In this document: one piece after another, positions 33,766-44,700 of the stretch | Layout of the letters: every line of letters starts with the position of its first letter | How positions within the stretch are numbered: position 1 is the first letter of the stretch | Origin: Microplitis mediator | Taxonomy: Eukaryota; Arthropoda; Insecta; Hymenoptera; Braconidae | DNA: 64,000 bases | Assembly: GCF_029852145.1 (NCBI RefSeq) | Contig: NC_079974.1 | Span: 15,127,582-15,191,581, forward strand | Direction of reading: 5' to 3' | Program-made: the position numbers and the translations under genes | The notes under the pieces: generated by a model | Told to the model about the DNA's origin: nothing | Seen by the model: the letters and a program-made list of their open reading frames with translations, nothing else | Databases searched by the model: none

Positions 33766-35355
33766 GTAAGTTTAATCTCTGTACACTAATTTATGTTTTT
33801 ACTTTAACATTGTATTTAAATACTATTATTTCAACTGTTTGTCTGTTTATTTATTTATATATTTCGATAATTTCATTGGTCGAATAGATTTTATTGTTTT
33901 CTTGGTTTGAGGGATTCGTTTCTCTGGATTTAAAAGTAGTCCTTTGATACTTATTTTTACAAGGACTCCCAAAGGAATACGTATGCATGTAGAATATGAG
34001 TAGAATGAGCAGGCGCGAATGCTGACCAAGGTATCATATCACAACTGAATGTTTCCTCGCGTGTGAACCCTCTTGATGTCACGCTTACACGGTACGGGTG
34101 GATTTTAAGTCAAGGGTGGCGCGAGAAGTTGACAGCCTTCGTCAGGCATCTGTTATCCTGTATGATTAACAATCCACGTAAACGCTGTTATATATTTTTT
34201 TATATATATAGGTAATTTTAAATTACGTTTGATTAACGTGGGCCAAATGTATTAATCGTAAGATCGATTACAATATCGTCGGATATGGAAATTGAGTTGT
34301 CGATGTCGACATCGTCGTCGTCTTGGTTGACTGACCTCATTTACACTTCGGTCAGGTCATGACGATCGACGTCACGAGCCAGGATTCAGGTCGACTGGAG
34401 GCTATTTCCTATATATGCCTCGGAGTTTCTGCTTTTTCTTCTTGGATAAATCCATTGATTTTTATTTATTTTATACTCTTAGTTTTTTTTTCTTTTTTTA
34501 CGACGTTATTTATAATCTCAAAATTTAACTCGAGATTTTTCAAGGACAATTAATCCTATTAAATTCTCTAGCTCACTATAATTAATAGACAACCACTTTG
34601 TGTATGCATATAATTCTGGTTAATCTTTTTAATTATTTTTTAAATAATAATTTAATAGGCGCGTGCACTAGTTTAATTTTTTAATTAATATTAAAAGTGA
34701 TTAGTAAATTTGTTTTGTATTTAAAAATTTGACGGTAATTTTTTTTTAAATATAAAATAATAAATAAGCTGCTTATTTTTGTTTTAAAAATATTATTATT
34801 ATTTTTGTTGTTGTTGTGATGAAGCATTTAAAAATAATAGGGTAATTTTTATATGCAATTTTTAATAATTAAATGACTTAAGCCTTTTTTATCCCGGGTC
34901 TGGCAGCTGATTAGCTTTTTTAGTCTGAAATAGCAGTCGGAAACAGATAAAATTGAATGTGACATTTAAATTTAATTGTTGTTCAGGTAACAATCAAAAC
35001 TAATTATATAAATAATAATTTTATTAAATTTACCAAGTGTACTAGTTGTTGAATTTAATTGTTTTAAACAAAATTGACTGCAAATTTAAATTCAATTGTT
35101 CTATTGAATTTTGTCTGGTTGATGCAAAACCATCAGGGACTAACGGACCAATCAAAAAAGAGAGAAGACCTATGGGTAAAAAGGGGCATATGAAAATTTG
35201 AAACTTTAGTTTTGCAGTATAGTAGTCTGCTATTATTGCAGTCCGGATTCATGAAATAAAAGTCGGTAAATTATTTTCGGAAATTTTGTTTTTAAAATAA
35301 TATCACGATAGTTTTTTTCAATTATTTGTACATATATATTGTGTATATATACTTT

Positions 35356-35849
35356 ACAGTGACAAAAATTTTCGGAGTGAACGCGGATTATATTTGGAGT
35401 AAATGCGGAGTAGAGATTTTTTTTTATTGGATTTCCTTGGAGTAAAATTCACTTTGACGGGGAGTTTATTTTAACCTTAAAACTCCAGATCGGAGTAGAT
35501 GGGGATTTAAATAAAATTTACGTCACTCCGAAATATTTCCGCTAAAAAAAACTCCGTATGTGAAGTGATTTTTTTTTAAACTCCGGAAGTCCGAGTAACG
35601 GAGTGAATTCGAATTCTCTCTGTAGCTCGGAGTTTCGGTGTTTTTACAAAAATGAGAGTTTGTCTTTTCATCGGAGTGATTTGAATTTTATTTAAATCCG
35701 CATTTACTCCGATTCAGAGTTTTAATATTGAAATCAACTCCCTGGAGTAAATTTCACTCCGAGGGGATTAAATAAATAAACAGTCATCTGCTCCGCATTT
35801 ACTCCGGATTTAAATCACGTTCATTCCCCAAATTTTTGACAGTGCAGTG
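35356..35849. repeat. MITE family B, copy 3 (long form)
   Basis: Ends CAGTGACAAAAATTTTCGGAGTG and CCCCAAATTTTTGACAGTG. The middle holds many GGAGTGA / TCACTCC units and a second ACTCCGTATGTGAAGTG block. At about 490 bp it looks like a doubled or less deleted version of the 175-bp copy at 30253. Confidence 0.8.
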
Positions 35850-36562
35850 TATTCAAAATCTATATAAAATTAATATCATGTGATATATTTTAAATTGGGT
35901 ATTAATCAAGTTATAGTTAAATTGAAATTTAAATCAATGATTTTATATTTTTATGAAAAGTAAAAAAGGAAAATTTAGTCTAAAAAAAATTGAGTCAATA
36001 AAAAAGTGCATTAACATATAAAATTTCTCTATTTACATTTTTTTTATATTAGTTTTCCAAGTTTATATAATTTAAAAATTTTAAACTTGATATAGAACGT
36101 ACGGGAGAACGAAGATTATTGACGTTAGATTCCGTACCTGTAACACAGAGCCCCGCGACCTTTTGGCAACTTTTTTATTGCTTTGCATGACCTTTCTTGT
36201 AAATTCTCTAAAAGTTTTATAAAAAAATGAAAGATAAGAAGTATCGAGGCTTCTTATTCTTATTCTCATTCTTGACTTTTGTTCGGTCAAGTTTGACAGT
36301 TTTTCAATGCACAAATTTAAAAAAAAATCAGGGATCTAATAGTATTCAAATTGTCAATTTGATTTATTTTTTTCCTATTTCCGCTAACAAACGAGGCCAA
36401 TAGATTTTTTTTCGTGGTCCTTTTGTGTGCGACTGTATGTGTGTGTGTCATAAAATCGATCGCGATATGTCGATAGCCATTGACAATTTGATTATAAAAT
36501 CATTACAAATGAAATTAAACAATTTGAAATATATGATTCATATATCAAAAATCAAATGCGCA

Positions 36563-36717
36563 CTAAAAAAAAAAAATTTCGAGCCTCAACAAAATTTTTT
36601 CTCGTCCCAAGGAAATTTTGTTTTCAATTCATAATTCAGAAAATTTCTTGGGATGAGTAAAAATATTCTTAGGGCGAGTAAAAATATTTTACGTCAAGAA
36701 ATCCTTTTTTTCTGAGC
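36563..36717. repeat. MITE family F, copy 3
   Basis: AAAATTTCGAGCCTCAACAAAA ... ATTTTACGTCAAGAAATCC-TTTTTTTCTGAGC. The center reads CCAAGGAAATTTTG ... AAAATTTCTTGGG. An imperfect palindrome related to copies at 25588 and 31920. Confidence 0.65.
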
Positions 36718-37878
36718 ATAGTTATTTAATTAATGTTTTACGATTAATGATTGTATATTTTATTTTTAAAAATATTTCATCGCTACAATAACATGTTTAT
36801 TTAAATCGTAATATTTACTAGCAACTAAAATTTACTTTCCTCAGTAAACATTAGACATAAAAATGTAAGACAATTTAAAACTTTTTCTGTAACTTTTGAA
36901 CATACGAAAGTAAACAATTATTGTTATTGAAAATGTTTTGAATTGAATGTTGAATTACTTATTGCATACATATTAAAAAAATTTTATTTTACTCTGGACC
37001 TGAAGTACAAGAATATTATTTTTTAATTTAAAAAATGAGAGCATTTGAAATTCAAATCGTACATTGCCGCGATTTTTGAATTTTTTAAAATTTTTACTTT
37101 GAAATTTAAAATTTTAAAATCACGGCAGTGAATACTTTTAAAATTTTTTCTTTATACAATAATTATTTTCATAAAATATTTATTTAATAAAGTAATTGAA
37201 TTTAGTCATCGGTGAAAAGCTCTCAAGAATCATCAAAATCGCTTCATTTAATAATTAATTAAGATTTTAATTAATGATATAAAACTTTCTCCTTTATATT
37301 GTTTTCAACTGTCTCAACTATCGCCGGGAATTCGTAATCAAGACTTTAAAAGTATCTCAAGACATTTATTTTTATTTCATTCTTCTTCCTCTACTTTTTC
37401 CATTATTATATTTTTCTATTCAATTATATTAATTTATTTTTTTTTATTTTTCTGTTTTCACAAAAAAAGAAAAAAAATTCTATTCAATATTCTAGAATAT
37501 ATAACGTCAAAGTTCTCTGCAAGCTTTTATATCCCTTCGCGATACTTGAAGTAATGTAAATATTATATAGTAGCTACACTGTACATATAATGAAATATAA
37601 ATATTAAATATATATATATAGAAAAAAAAAAATCAGTTCAGATGAGAAAGAACAGCAAGCGCGTGCGTTCAAACTTTTATGTTTCCGTTCATGTTTAATC
37701 AAACATTTTTCGTTGCTACTTTTACATAATATAGATATATATAAATATATATGTACTTGTTACTATTATTAGAAAACTGTTTAGTGCACAGTAGAATTTT
37801 AAAACGCTAACGAAATGTGTTGTAAGTAGTCGGTCTTCATTTAACATTTAACAAAAATAGTTTAATATATATACATTA

Positions 37879-38100
37879 GAGGTGTGCGAATCGTATTTGA
37901 ATCGAATTGAATAATTTAAATTATTCGTGACTTTTCGAATTATTTGATTTGAATCTGAAAAATTCTGAGCAGATTTCAAATATTTAATTTTTCTTTAATG
38001 GTGAGCTTAATTTTTTAAAGTAACTAAAACAATTGTCTTGTTAATTCGTGTGAGTTCTATTTACTTCTAGCAAAAATTTAAATTATTTTATGAGCAATGA
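37879..38100. repeat. MITE family H, copy 2 (one end only)
   Basis: AGGTGTGCGAATCGTATTTG and TATTCGTGACTTTTCGAATTATTTG match the complement of the right half of the copy at 13296-13651. TAAAGTAACTAAAACAATT matches further in. The other end is missing where the fold-back at 38107 begins. Confidence 0.65.
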
Positions 38101-38106
38101 CTCATT

Positions 38107-38713
38107 GTACAGATAAACTCAGGATATATATTTGGAGGGACTTTAACGCTCTACAAAAGAAGTTTCTTATCCATTTTTTATAAATCCTTCTGTTCAAAAG
38201 TTCTTGAGGCTTGAAGTCAAATGTATAGTAAGTTTCGAGATCTTTTTACTTTTTCGAGGAAACTATCAGACTTATCACAAAATGTCACAGAATCTATTTT
38301 GTAGACAATTTATTCTCTACAAATTATCTTTGATAAAGTTTTTTCAAATTCCGCATAACTTTCTAGTTATTACCATATTAATGTCAAGCTCTTAAAAAAA
38401 ATAGTGTTCTGATCGATTTCAAGAGCTTGACATTAAAATGGAAATAACTAGAAAACGATGCGGAATTTTAAAAAACTTTATCAGAGATAATTTGTAGGGA
38501 ATAAAATTGTCTACAAAAGAGATTCCATAACATTTTGTGATAAGTCTGATAGTTTCCTCGAAAAAGTAAAAAGATCTCGAAACTTACTATACATTTGACT
38601 TCAAGCCCCAATAACTTTTGAACAGATGGATTTATCAAAATGGATAAGAAACTTCTTTTGTAGAGGGTTAAATTTCCCACAAAAATAGATCCTGAGCTTA
38701 TCTGTACAATCAG
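38107..38713. mobile_element. Near-perfect fold-back of about 0.6 kb
   Basis: GTACAGATAAACTCAGGAT at the left and ATCCTGAGCTTATCTGTAC at the right. The arms of about 290 bp match almost base for base (TCTACAAAAGAAGTTTCTTATCC and its complement). The center is near 38405, with a spacer of only about 20 bp. The two mirror frames at 38204 (+) and 38468 (-) are the same sequence read from each arm, so they are not genes. An ACACCCTAA end at about 38817 may belong to a larger host element. Confidence 0.85.
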
Positions 38714-39819
38714 CAAATGCCGAGGTATAAAATTCCAAGCTTAAAATTTTTTTTTTCCCAAGTTATTTAAATGAGAAATAGAAAATTGCGATGAGCGTCC
38801 TCTATTTTTTGATACACCCTAATATATATATAACATAGCTTTACGTGAGAAAATTTAAATACCACGTTGGTACTTAATTGTTTGAGCTTTGTTTCTTGTA
38901 CTTTGTATTTTGTTTTCGTAATTTTTTCTATTGTCTTATTTTTCATTCTTATCTTAGTGAGTTTTAGTCAAGTGTTGAGCTTTTCCATGTTTCGCGAAGT
39001 CTCGAGGATTAATATACAAAAAGTAACAATGTAAATGTATACGTTTAAAAAAAAAAAATAACAACAATAGTGTCTCAAGTTATCTTTTCTATATTATTAG
39101 TGTCCTTTCATATTTTTTAATGAAAAAAAAATAGTAGTGAGCGTGTAATTAATTATAAAATAAGTCTAGAAGAGAGACAAGAATTTTTTAACAAAAAGAT
39201 AAAAATAATAGGTGTTCATATTACTTAGTGTACTTAAAGTTAAATTATATTTTATATTTTACGCCGAGGTTCTAGGGATGTCGGGTTCAAAAAAATGCTT
39301 TAACATTTTTTTTTTAGCTTTAGACCTTTCAGCGTTAATTTAAACTGGTAAATTTTGTAATTGAAGTCAGATTCTGTTTAGAAGTTTAGAGTAATTATTG
39401 ATATTTAGTGGTAATAAAGTGGAGTAATTATGCAGTAAGGTCTCATATATCCGTTGAAAAATTGAGGTACAAAAAATATCTTTATATATTTGTTATCATA
39501 TCTCAATAATGTGACAATTGTAATAAATATTCAATTGACATTCAACAATGAAAACAACATAAATAATTAAATTTTTATATATTTTATATTCAAATTTTAA
39601 TTGTTATTTTTTTGTCAGTCGTTTCATTTTGATTGTAATTGAAACAACAGCTATTTGGAACAAAAAAAAAAAACAAATAAAAAAAAATTTAATTCTTGAA
39701 TTTTTAATTTTGAAATAAAGCTTGAGCTTTTGCTTTCCTCTTCAAAATTTTTGCAAACTAAAACCGAGGAAAGTTTTTTCCAAACAAGAACTTTTTAATT
39801 TTTTATATAAAAAATAAAT

Positions 39820-40024
39820 GAGTGTGAATGTAGCAGACATCAGACAAATTTAAAATTATAAAGAAATAGGGTAAATAATTAAAAAAATAATATTTATAAA
39901 AAATGCACTTATTAATTTCAAGTTTTTTAAATGCGCATTTTTTAAAATTTTATTTTATTAATTATTTACTCTATTTATTAATAATTTTAAGTTTGTCTGA
40001 TGTCTGCTACATTCACACTCATAA
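39820..40024. repeat. MITE family D, copy 4 (solo)
   Basis: GAGTGTGAATGTAGCAGACA ... TGTCTGCTACATTCACACTC: 20-bp perfect inverted ends with long AT-rich arms. Not attached to family E here. Confidence 0.9.
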
Positions 40025-40663
40025 AATTAAATGAGTAATTTTGCATAATTGTCTAAAGTCGAATTATTTTCAAAAATAAGTAGTTTAGGTATATAAATTT
40101 ACTATTTTTGCACACCTCAAGCGCGAAAGCACTGAGGATGCTTATGAACGGTTCTTTTTTCCGACTATTTTACTCACACAAAAATATTTCTACACTCTTT
40201 TAATTACACCAAAATGAATCGAATTATATACTATCATAGAGAGAATTTATAGGAACAATTTGAACCTAATATCAAGTCGATTCATTATTTTATTAGTTTA
40301 AAATAAATTATTTTAACTTAAGAAACCAGTGCTGTCAATTGTTACGTATAAAATTTCGTAAACACGATAACTCTCGATAGACACAATTAATCGGCCTAAC
40401 TTTATTTTATTGTTTTTGTATTTTTTATCACAAGAACCCTTATCTAAATCCTCTTAATTTAATTGTAATTAATTAAAAACGTAAAACTGATTACTCACGG
40501 AAAATTTAGCTGCCATTTTTTTATTTTTACTGTCATTATTTTTGCCATTTTTTCTCTCCATCAACTACTGGCAGCTGCACTCAAGTAACAGTATAGGTTT
40601 GAAAAAAAAAGAGCGCCATCTAAGACAAAATGGCGGGATATTTAAAAAAAAAAATCGAATTGA

Positions 40664-40870
40664 TATGACACTGAAATTAGCCGACGTCTAATAATTTTTT
40701 GATATTTTATGAAACCATAAATTTAAAAAAAAAAAAAAAGACTTCTAAAAATTGCACTTATGGTTTTTTAAATTTTCTACACGTGCATGTTTTTAGTTTT
40801 TTTTTTTTTAAATTAAATTGCTGAAAAAAAAATTCAAAAATTGTTGATTGTTTGCTAATTTTAGAATTAT
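40664..40870. repeat. Family E element
   Basis: ATGACACTGAAATTAGCCGACG at the left, a TAAATTTTCTACACGTGCATG core and a decayed right end near TTGTTTGCTAATTTTAGAAT. No D insertion. Confidence 0.7.
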
Positions 40871-41759
40871 GAATTGATAATTTATAAGTTTAATAAAAAA
40901 TTCATGATAAAAAAAATCAATAAATATTATAAAATAAAAGTAATAATTAAAAATAAAATGAGCGATTGAGGTGTGTACTTTTGGATTTTCCAACCTTTTT
41001 TTTTATGGATGAGTAATTAGTAAGGCGACCTTCGGATGTGATATTTCAGGTGCTAATACGATTGATGCTTTGAAATCTCTTGTAATTATCAAGAGACTAG
41101 TTCGTTGTATAACAGTATCGATTGTGTTTCAAGTAGTTTAAATTTATTTATTCAAATGTCTGATGATTTTTGCTGTTATCCATTTTTTTTTATAATTATC
41201 CATAGATGTCAATTAATAAATTTTTTTTTTAGATGCAATTTTTTCCCGTTTCATCAAAAATTTTATTTAATAAAAAAATAGTTAGTAAATGTCTAATTAC
41301 TTATCGAAGTTTATCAAGTATTAAATTCCTCGTAAATTGAACATTGGGTAGAAAAATAAGTGTATTAGTGGAAGGAAAGTTTAAAAATGTAGTAAAAAAA
41401 TTTAATTAAAGGTTTTTTCATCGAAGCACTTTAATAAAAATGCATTTAGTGTTTATATTTAATAGAAATTTTTAATTAAGGAATTATTTACTCTCCAGTG
41501 TAACGTAATTTATAAAATTCCGCATGAGATATTAAAGTCATTCCCTAGCATTAAAATTCTTAAAATTATTTGTCTAGTGTGAGGATAATTATGATAAAAA
41601 ATTTATTGAATTTTCTTAGCGGGTATATTTAAAAAAAAAAAAAATAGATTGCATGTTTTAAATTTAGAAGATAATTACGTAATAATTAAGAATATTTAAG
41701 TAATTAAAATTTTTTTCTTCTATTATTACTTTTAGAATAATTAAAGTGACGAATTGAGA

Positions 41760-44700
41760 ATGGCGTCAAGATTGCCAAGCAGTCATCAGAGGAAGCTGGG
41801 ACCGGCGCCGATCGCATCGTTCGAGGATTTGTCCGACGAGGTGGAAAACGTGAGTTAAAGCTACAAAAAAAAAACTAACACACACAAAATGTATCAAGTC
41901 CTCACTGGCAATCACTTCTACCAGTCGCCTAAAAAATTCGCCGTGATGTCGTAGACGAAATCGGAAAAAAATCGAGAGTTTAATCCATAAATAATAACAC
42001 GTCGGAGAGACAAATATGTACATATTGTAATAAAAAATTTCCGTCAAACTCGTCGGTCGATCGTCCAAGGATAAAAAGTTTAATAAATAAATCTATAAAT
42101 CTTTATAGCATAAAAAGAACGCAGGGACAAAATTGAAAAAAAATAAAGAGAGAAAATATAAAGAGAGGGAGAGGGAAAGGGAGAGGGCGATAAAGGGAGG
42201 AGTTTGTAGCAGAGCCAAATGTGGAATTGAGGAATTATTCTTTAAATTGTAATGCAGGGAGAATCGACAACAGCACGAATGCCGGGGATTATTGAGGTGA
42301 CGACTCCTATAACACCTGGTAGCTCACTCAAGACTCCCAGCACCCCGAGGATTGACATCAGTCGGGCCAGCAGTTCATCCCATCATGAGGACAGTAACAA
42401 CTCAAGAGAATCTTCTCCCGAGAGAGAATTACTGGCAGGTCAGTTTGTTAAAAAAACATTTTTAATTACAGTCGACTACCCGTCATAAGCCTGGTCTAGG
42501 GGACGTAGGGGAAATTTTTCTTGGAATTTCAATCTCCCGCTACCATGCGTTTAGTTTTCTTCTCGACTACTCGTTATAAGCCTGTTTCATTTTATATAAT
42601 TTTAAATGTCATATGTACGGTTTGTTACATACGTCAGTATCCCGATTTTTCTAGTGCTTATAGCGCTAAAATAAATACTTATCTTTTTACCCTAATAATA
42701 ATTTTAAAGGAAAAAATTATAATGACAGCGGTATTAATTACAGTAATAATAATAATAATAATTGTTGTTATTGATCAACATAATGCTCAATAAAACTTGT
42801 AAATTGCAACAGAAGCTTCAATTGTAATTAATGATTACAATTATCAACAATAAATTATATTTTACTTAATATTGATTAAATTATCATCTGCGAAACATCG
42901 ATAGTAAATTTTCATAATTAATTTTGATATGTTTTCCTATAGTTAGTTTATAATTTAGAGAATTTTAACGGCGGCTTATAACGGGATTTCTGGTACGAAA
43001 CTCAAAAAAGTGGTTAAATGGGGGCTGTTTGGACTCGGTACCTGCTGATTGAGAGGAAGATGTTTATAACGGGTAGTCGACTGTATTGGATGAGACAAGC
43101 GACAGCAATTACGACTACGGAGTCATAAATTAAAAAACTTTTGGGTAAAAAGTCATTCAGTAAAAAGTAAAGATGACTTAAACCCGTATTTTTAATCCTT
43201 GGGAATTAAATCTTATCTTTTTTATCATGAATTATGCCAGATTTTAAAAATAACTCAGATGTTTTTACTGTAAACTTTGATATTATGTAATCCAGAAAGA
43301 AAATCAATAGGATTTTAATATTCAAATGGATTTTTAATGCACAGAAATTGCATATAAGATTTTTTTTTTTTTAGAAATTGCATTAACTTGATTTTTATTT
43401 TAGTTCTTAAATAAGAAATCGTGTAGTCTGGGTTCATTTATTTTTAGTTTATAAAAAAATTGCTGGAGCCTGGAGATATTAATTATCATAAATAGAATTT
43501 TATAAGAGCTAAAAAATGAATAGGAGCAGAGCCACCAGCCGGAACGACTCTGTCGTTGGGTTACAAAGAAGATGCCCAGGATTTGCGATCGTCTACAGAG
43601 GAACTGGACTTGCAGGATCCAGTTCACGCTCAAGATCTTAAAAGAGACTCAAAGAGAGCACGAAGGAAAAAAGAAGACGGCACACAATCAGAGTGTGGAA
43701 TTAGTTTGAAACATGAACGGGAACGTAAAGATAGTAATTGTTCCGAGATTATTTTACTTAATATCAGTGGCAGAACGTCACGGCTGTCTTCCGTTGGGAG
43801 TCAAGGCTCCGGTGTATCCGGAAGACTCTCAGTTGTCTCTGCTACCTCTTCCAGGTAATATTCCAAGGATTTTACACTATTATCCTTGTATACATTAATT
43901 TTAAATTGCCATCGTGTTAAATAAATAAATTTATACTGACATCTTGTATTTCTAGATCACCCAGTCCGCACAAATGTCTCCTAGAGACGTCATTCTGTGG
44001 CAGCAAGCCCACGTTAGCGGAAACATCGATTGAAACTTCAAAACCAGAGACAGAAGACTTGGAGATTATGTTACTGAAGCGGGAGGCTGACACGACAAAA
44101 GCCCTTATTCCGGAGAGCATAAAGGTGCCAATGGTAGGCGGGAATCTAAAGCCTGATCCCCTGGATAAGCCAAGAAGACGGGGGTATGAAGAACGTAAAG
44201 AAATATTTAAACGTGAAGTCGAGATCACGAAGCGGGTCTTGGAAAAGGTCAACATTGAGGTATTTTTTTTTATTTTTTTATTTTCCTATCGCTGTCTTCA
44301 ATTTAATCAATTAGCATTTAAATTAAAATTTTTCGACAATCAAAAAAATTTCTATATAAATTAGGATTCATAAATTTAAATAATAACTTTATTCATGTCA
44401 TCTCTTCCATGTATAGAAGTAACTTTAATCGTGTAGTTAATTACTGTCCTGATCAATAAAGTAGATCACACATGAGTATTTTTTAATTATATTTGTAGAT
44501 GTGATGAGGGAGTCAGCTATCTTCGTTAAGGCTTGAGGTTTGTAGAATTAACAGCAACAAAAATGAAACAAAAATAAAAAAAAGTTAAAACAATTATAAA
44601 CAAAAATTACGTGCGTTTCTTTGTATATACATTTGTTTTTATTTGCAATTGTTCTTTGTTATTTTATTATATTTTTTTTTTTGTATCCCAGTTTATCCAG

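Larger units (their letters stand above)
33766..41735 (+). other. Gene-free 8 kb, putative first intron of the 41760 gene
   Basis: No coding exon is supported. A GC-richer block at 34030-34400 (CGATGTCGACATCGTCGTCG, GACGATCGACGTCACGAG) is a candidate enhancer or alternative first exon. The rest is AT-rich with MITEs listed separately at 35356, 36563, 37879, 38107, 39820 and 40664, and short palindromes such as TTGCCGCGATTTT/AAAATCACGGCA at 37064-37128. Confidence 0.4.

Noticed and set aside
38204..38716. Two mirror ORFs (63 codons +, 82 codons -) with nearly the same protein
   Set aside because: They are the two arms of the fold-back at 38107-38713 read from each side.
41766..42068. 100-codon minus-strand frame over the first coding exon of the 41760 gene
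   Set aside because: Antisense shadow that extends into the intron; hydrophobic part comes from poly-T.
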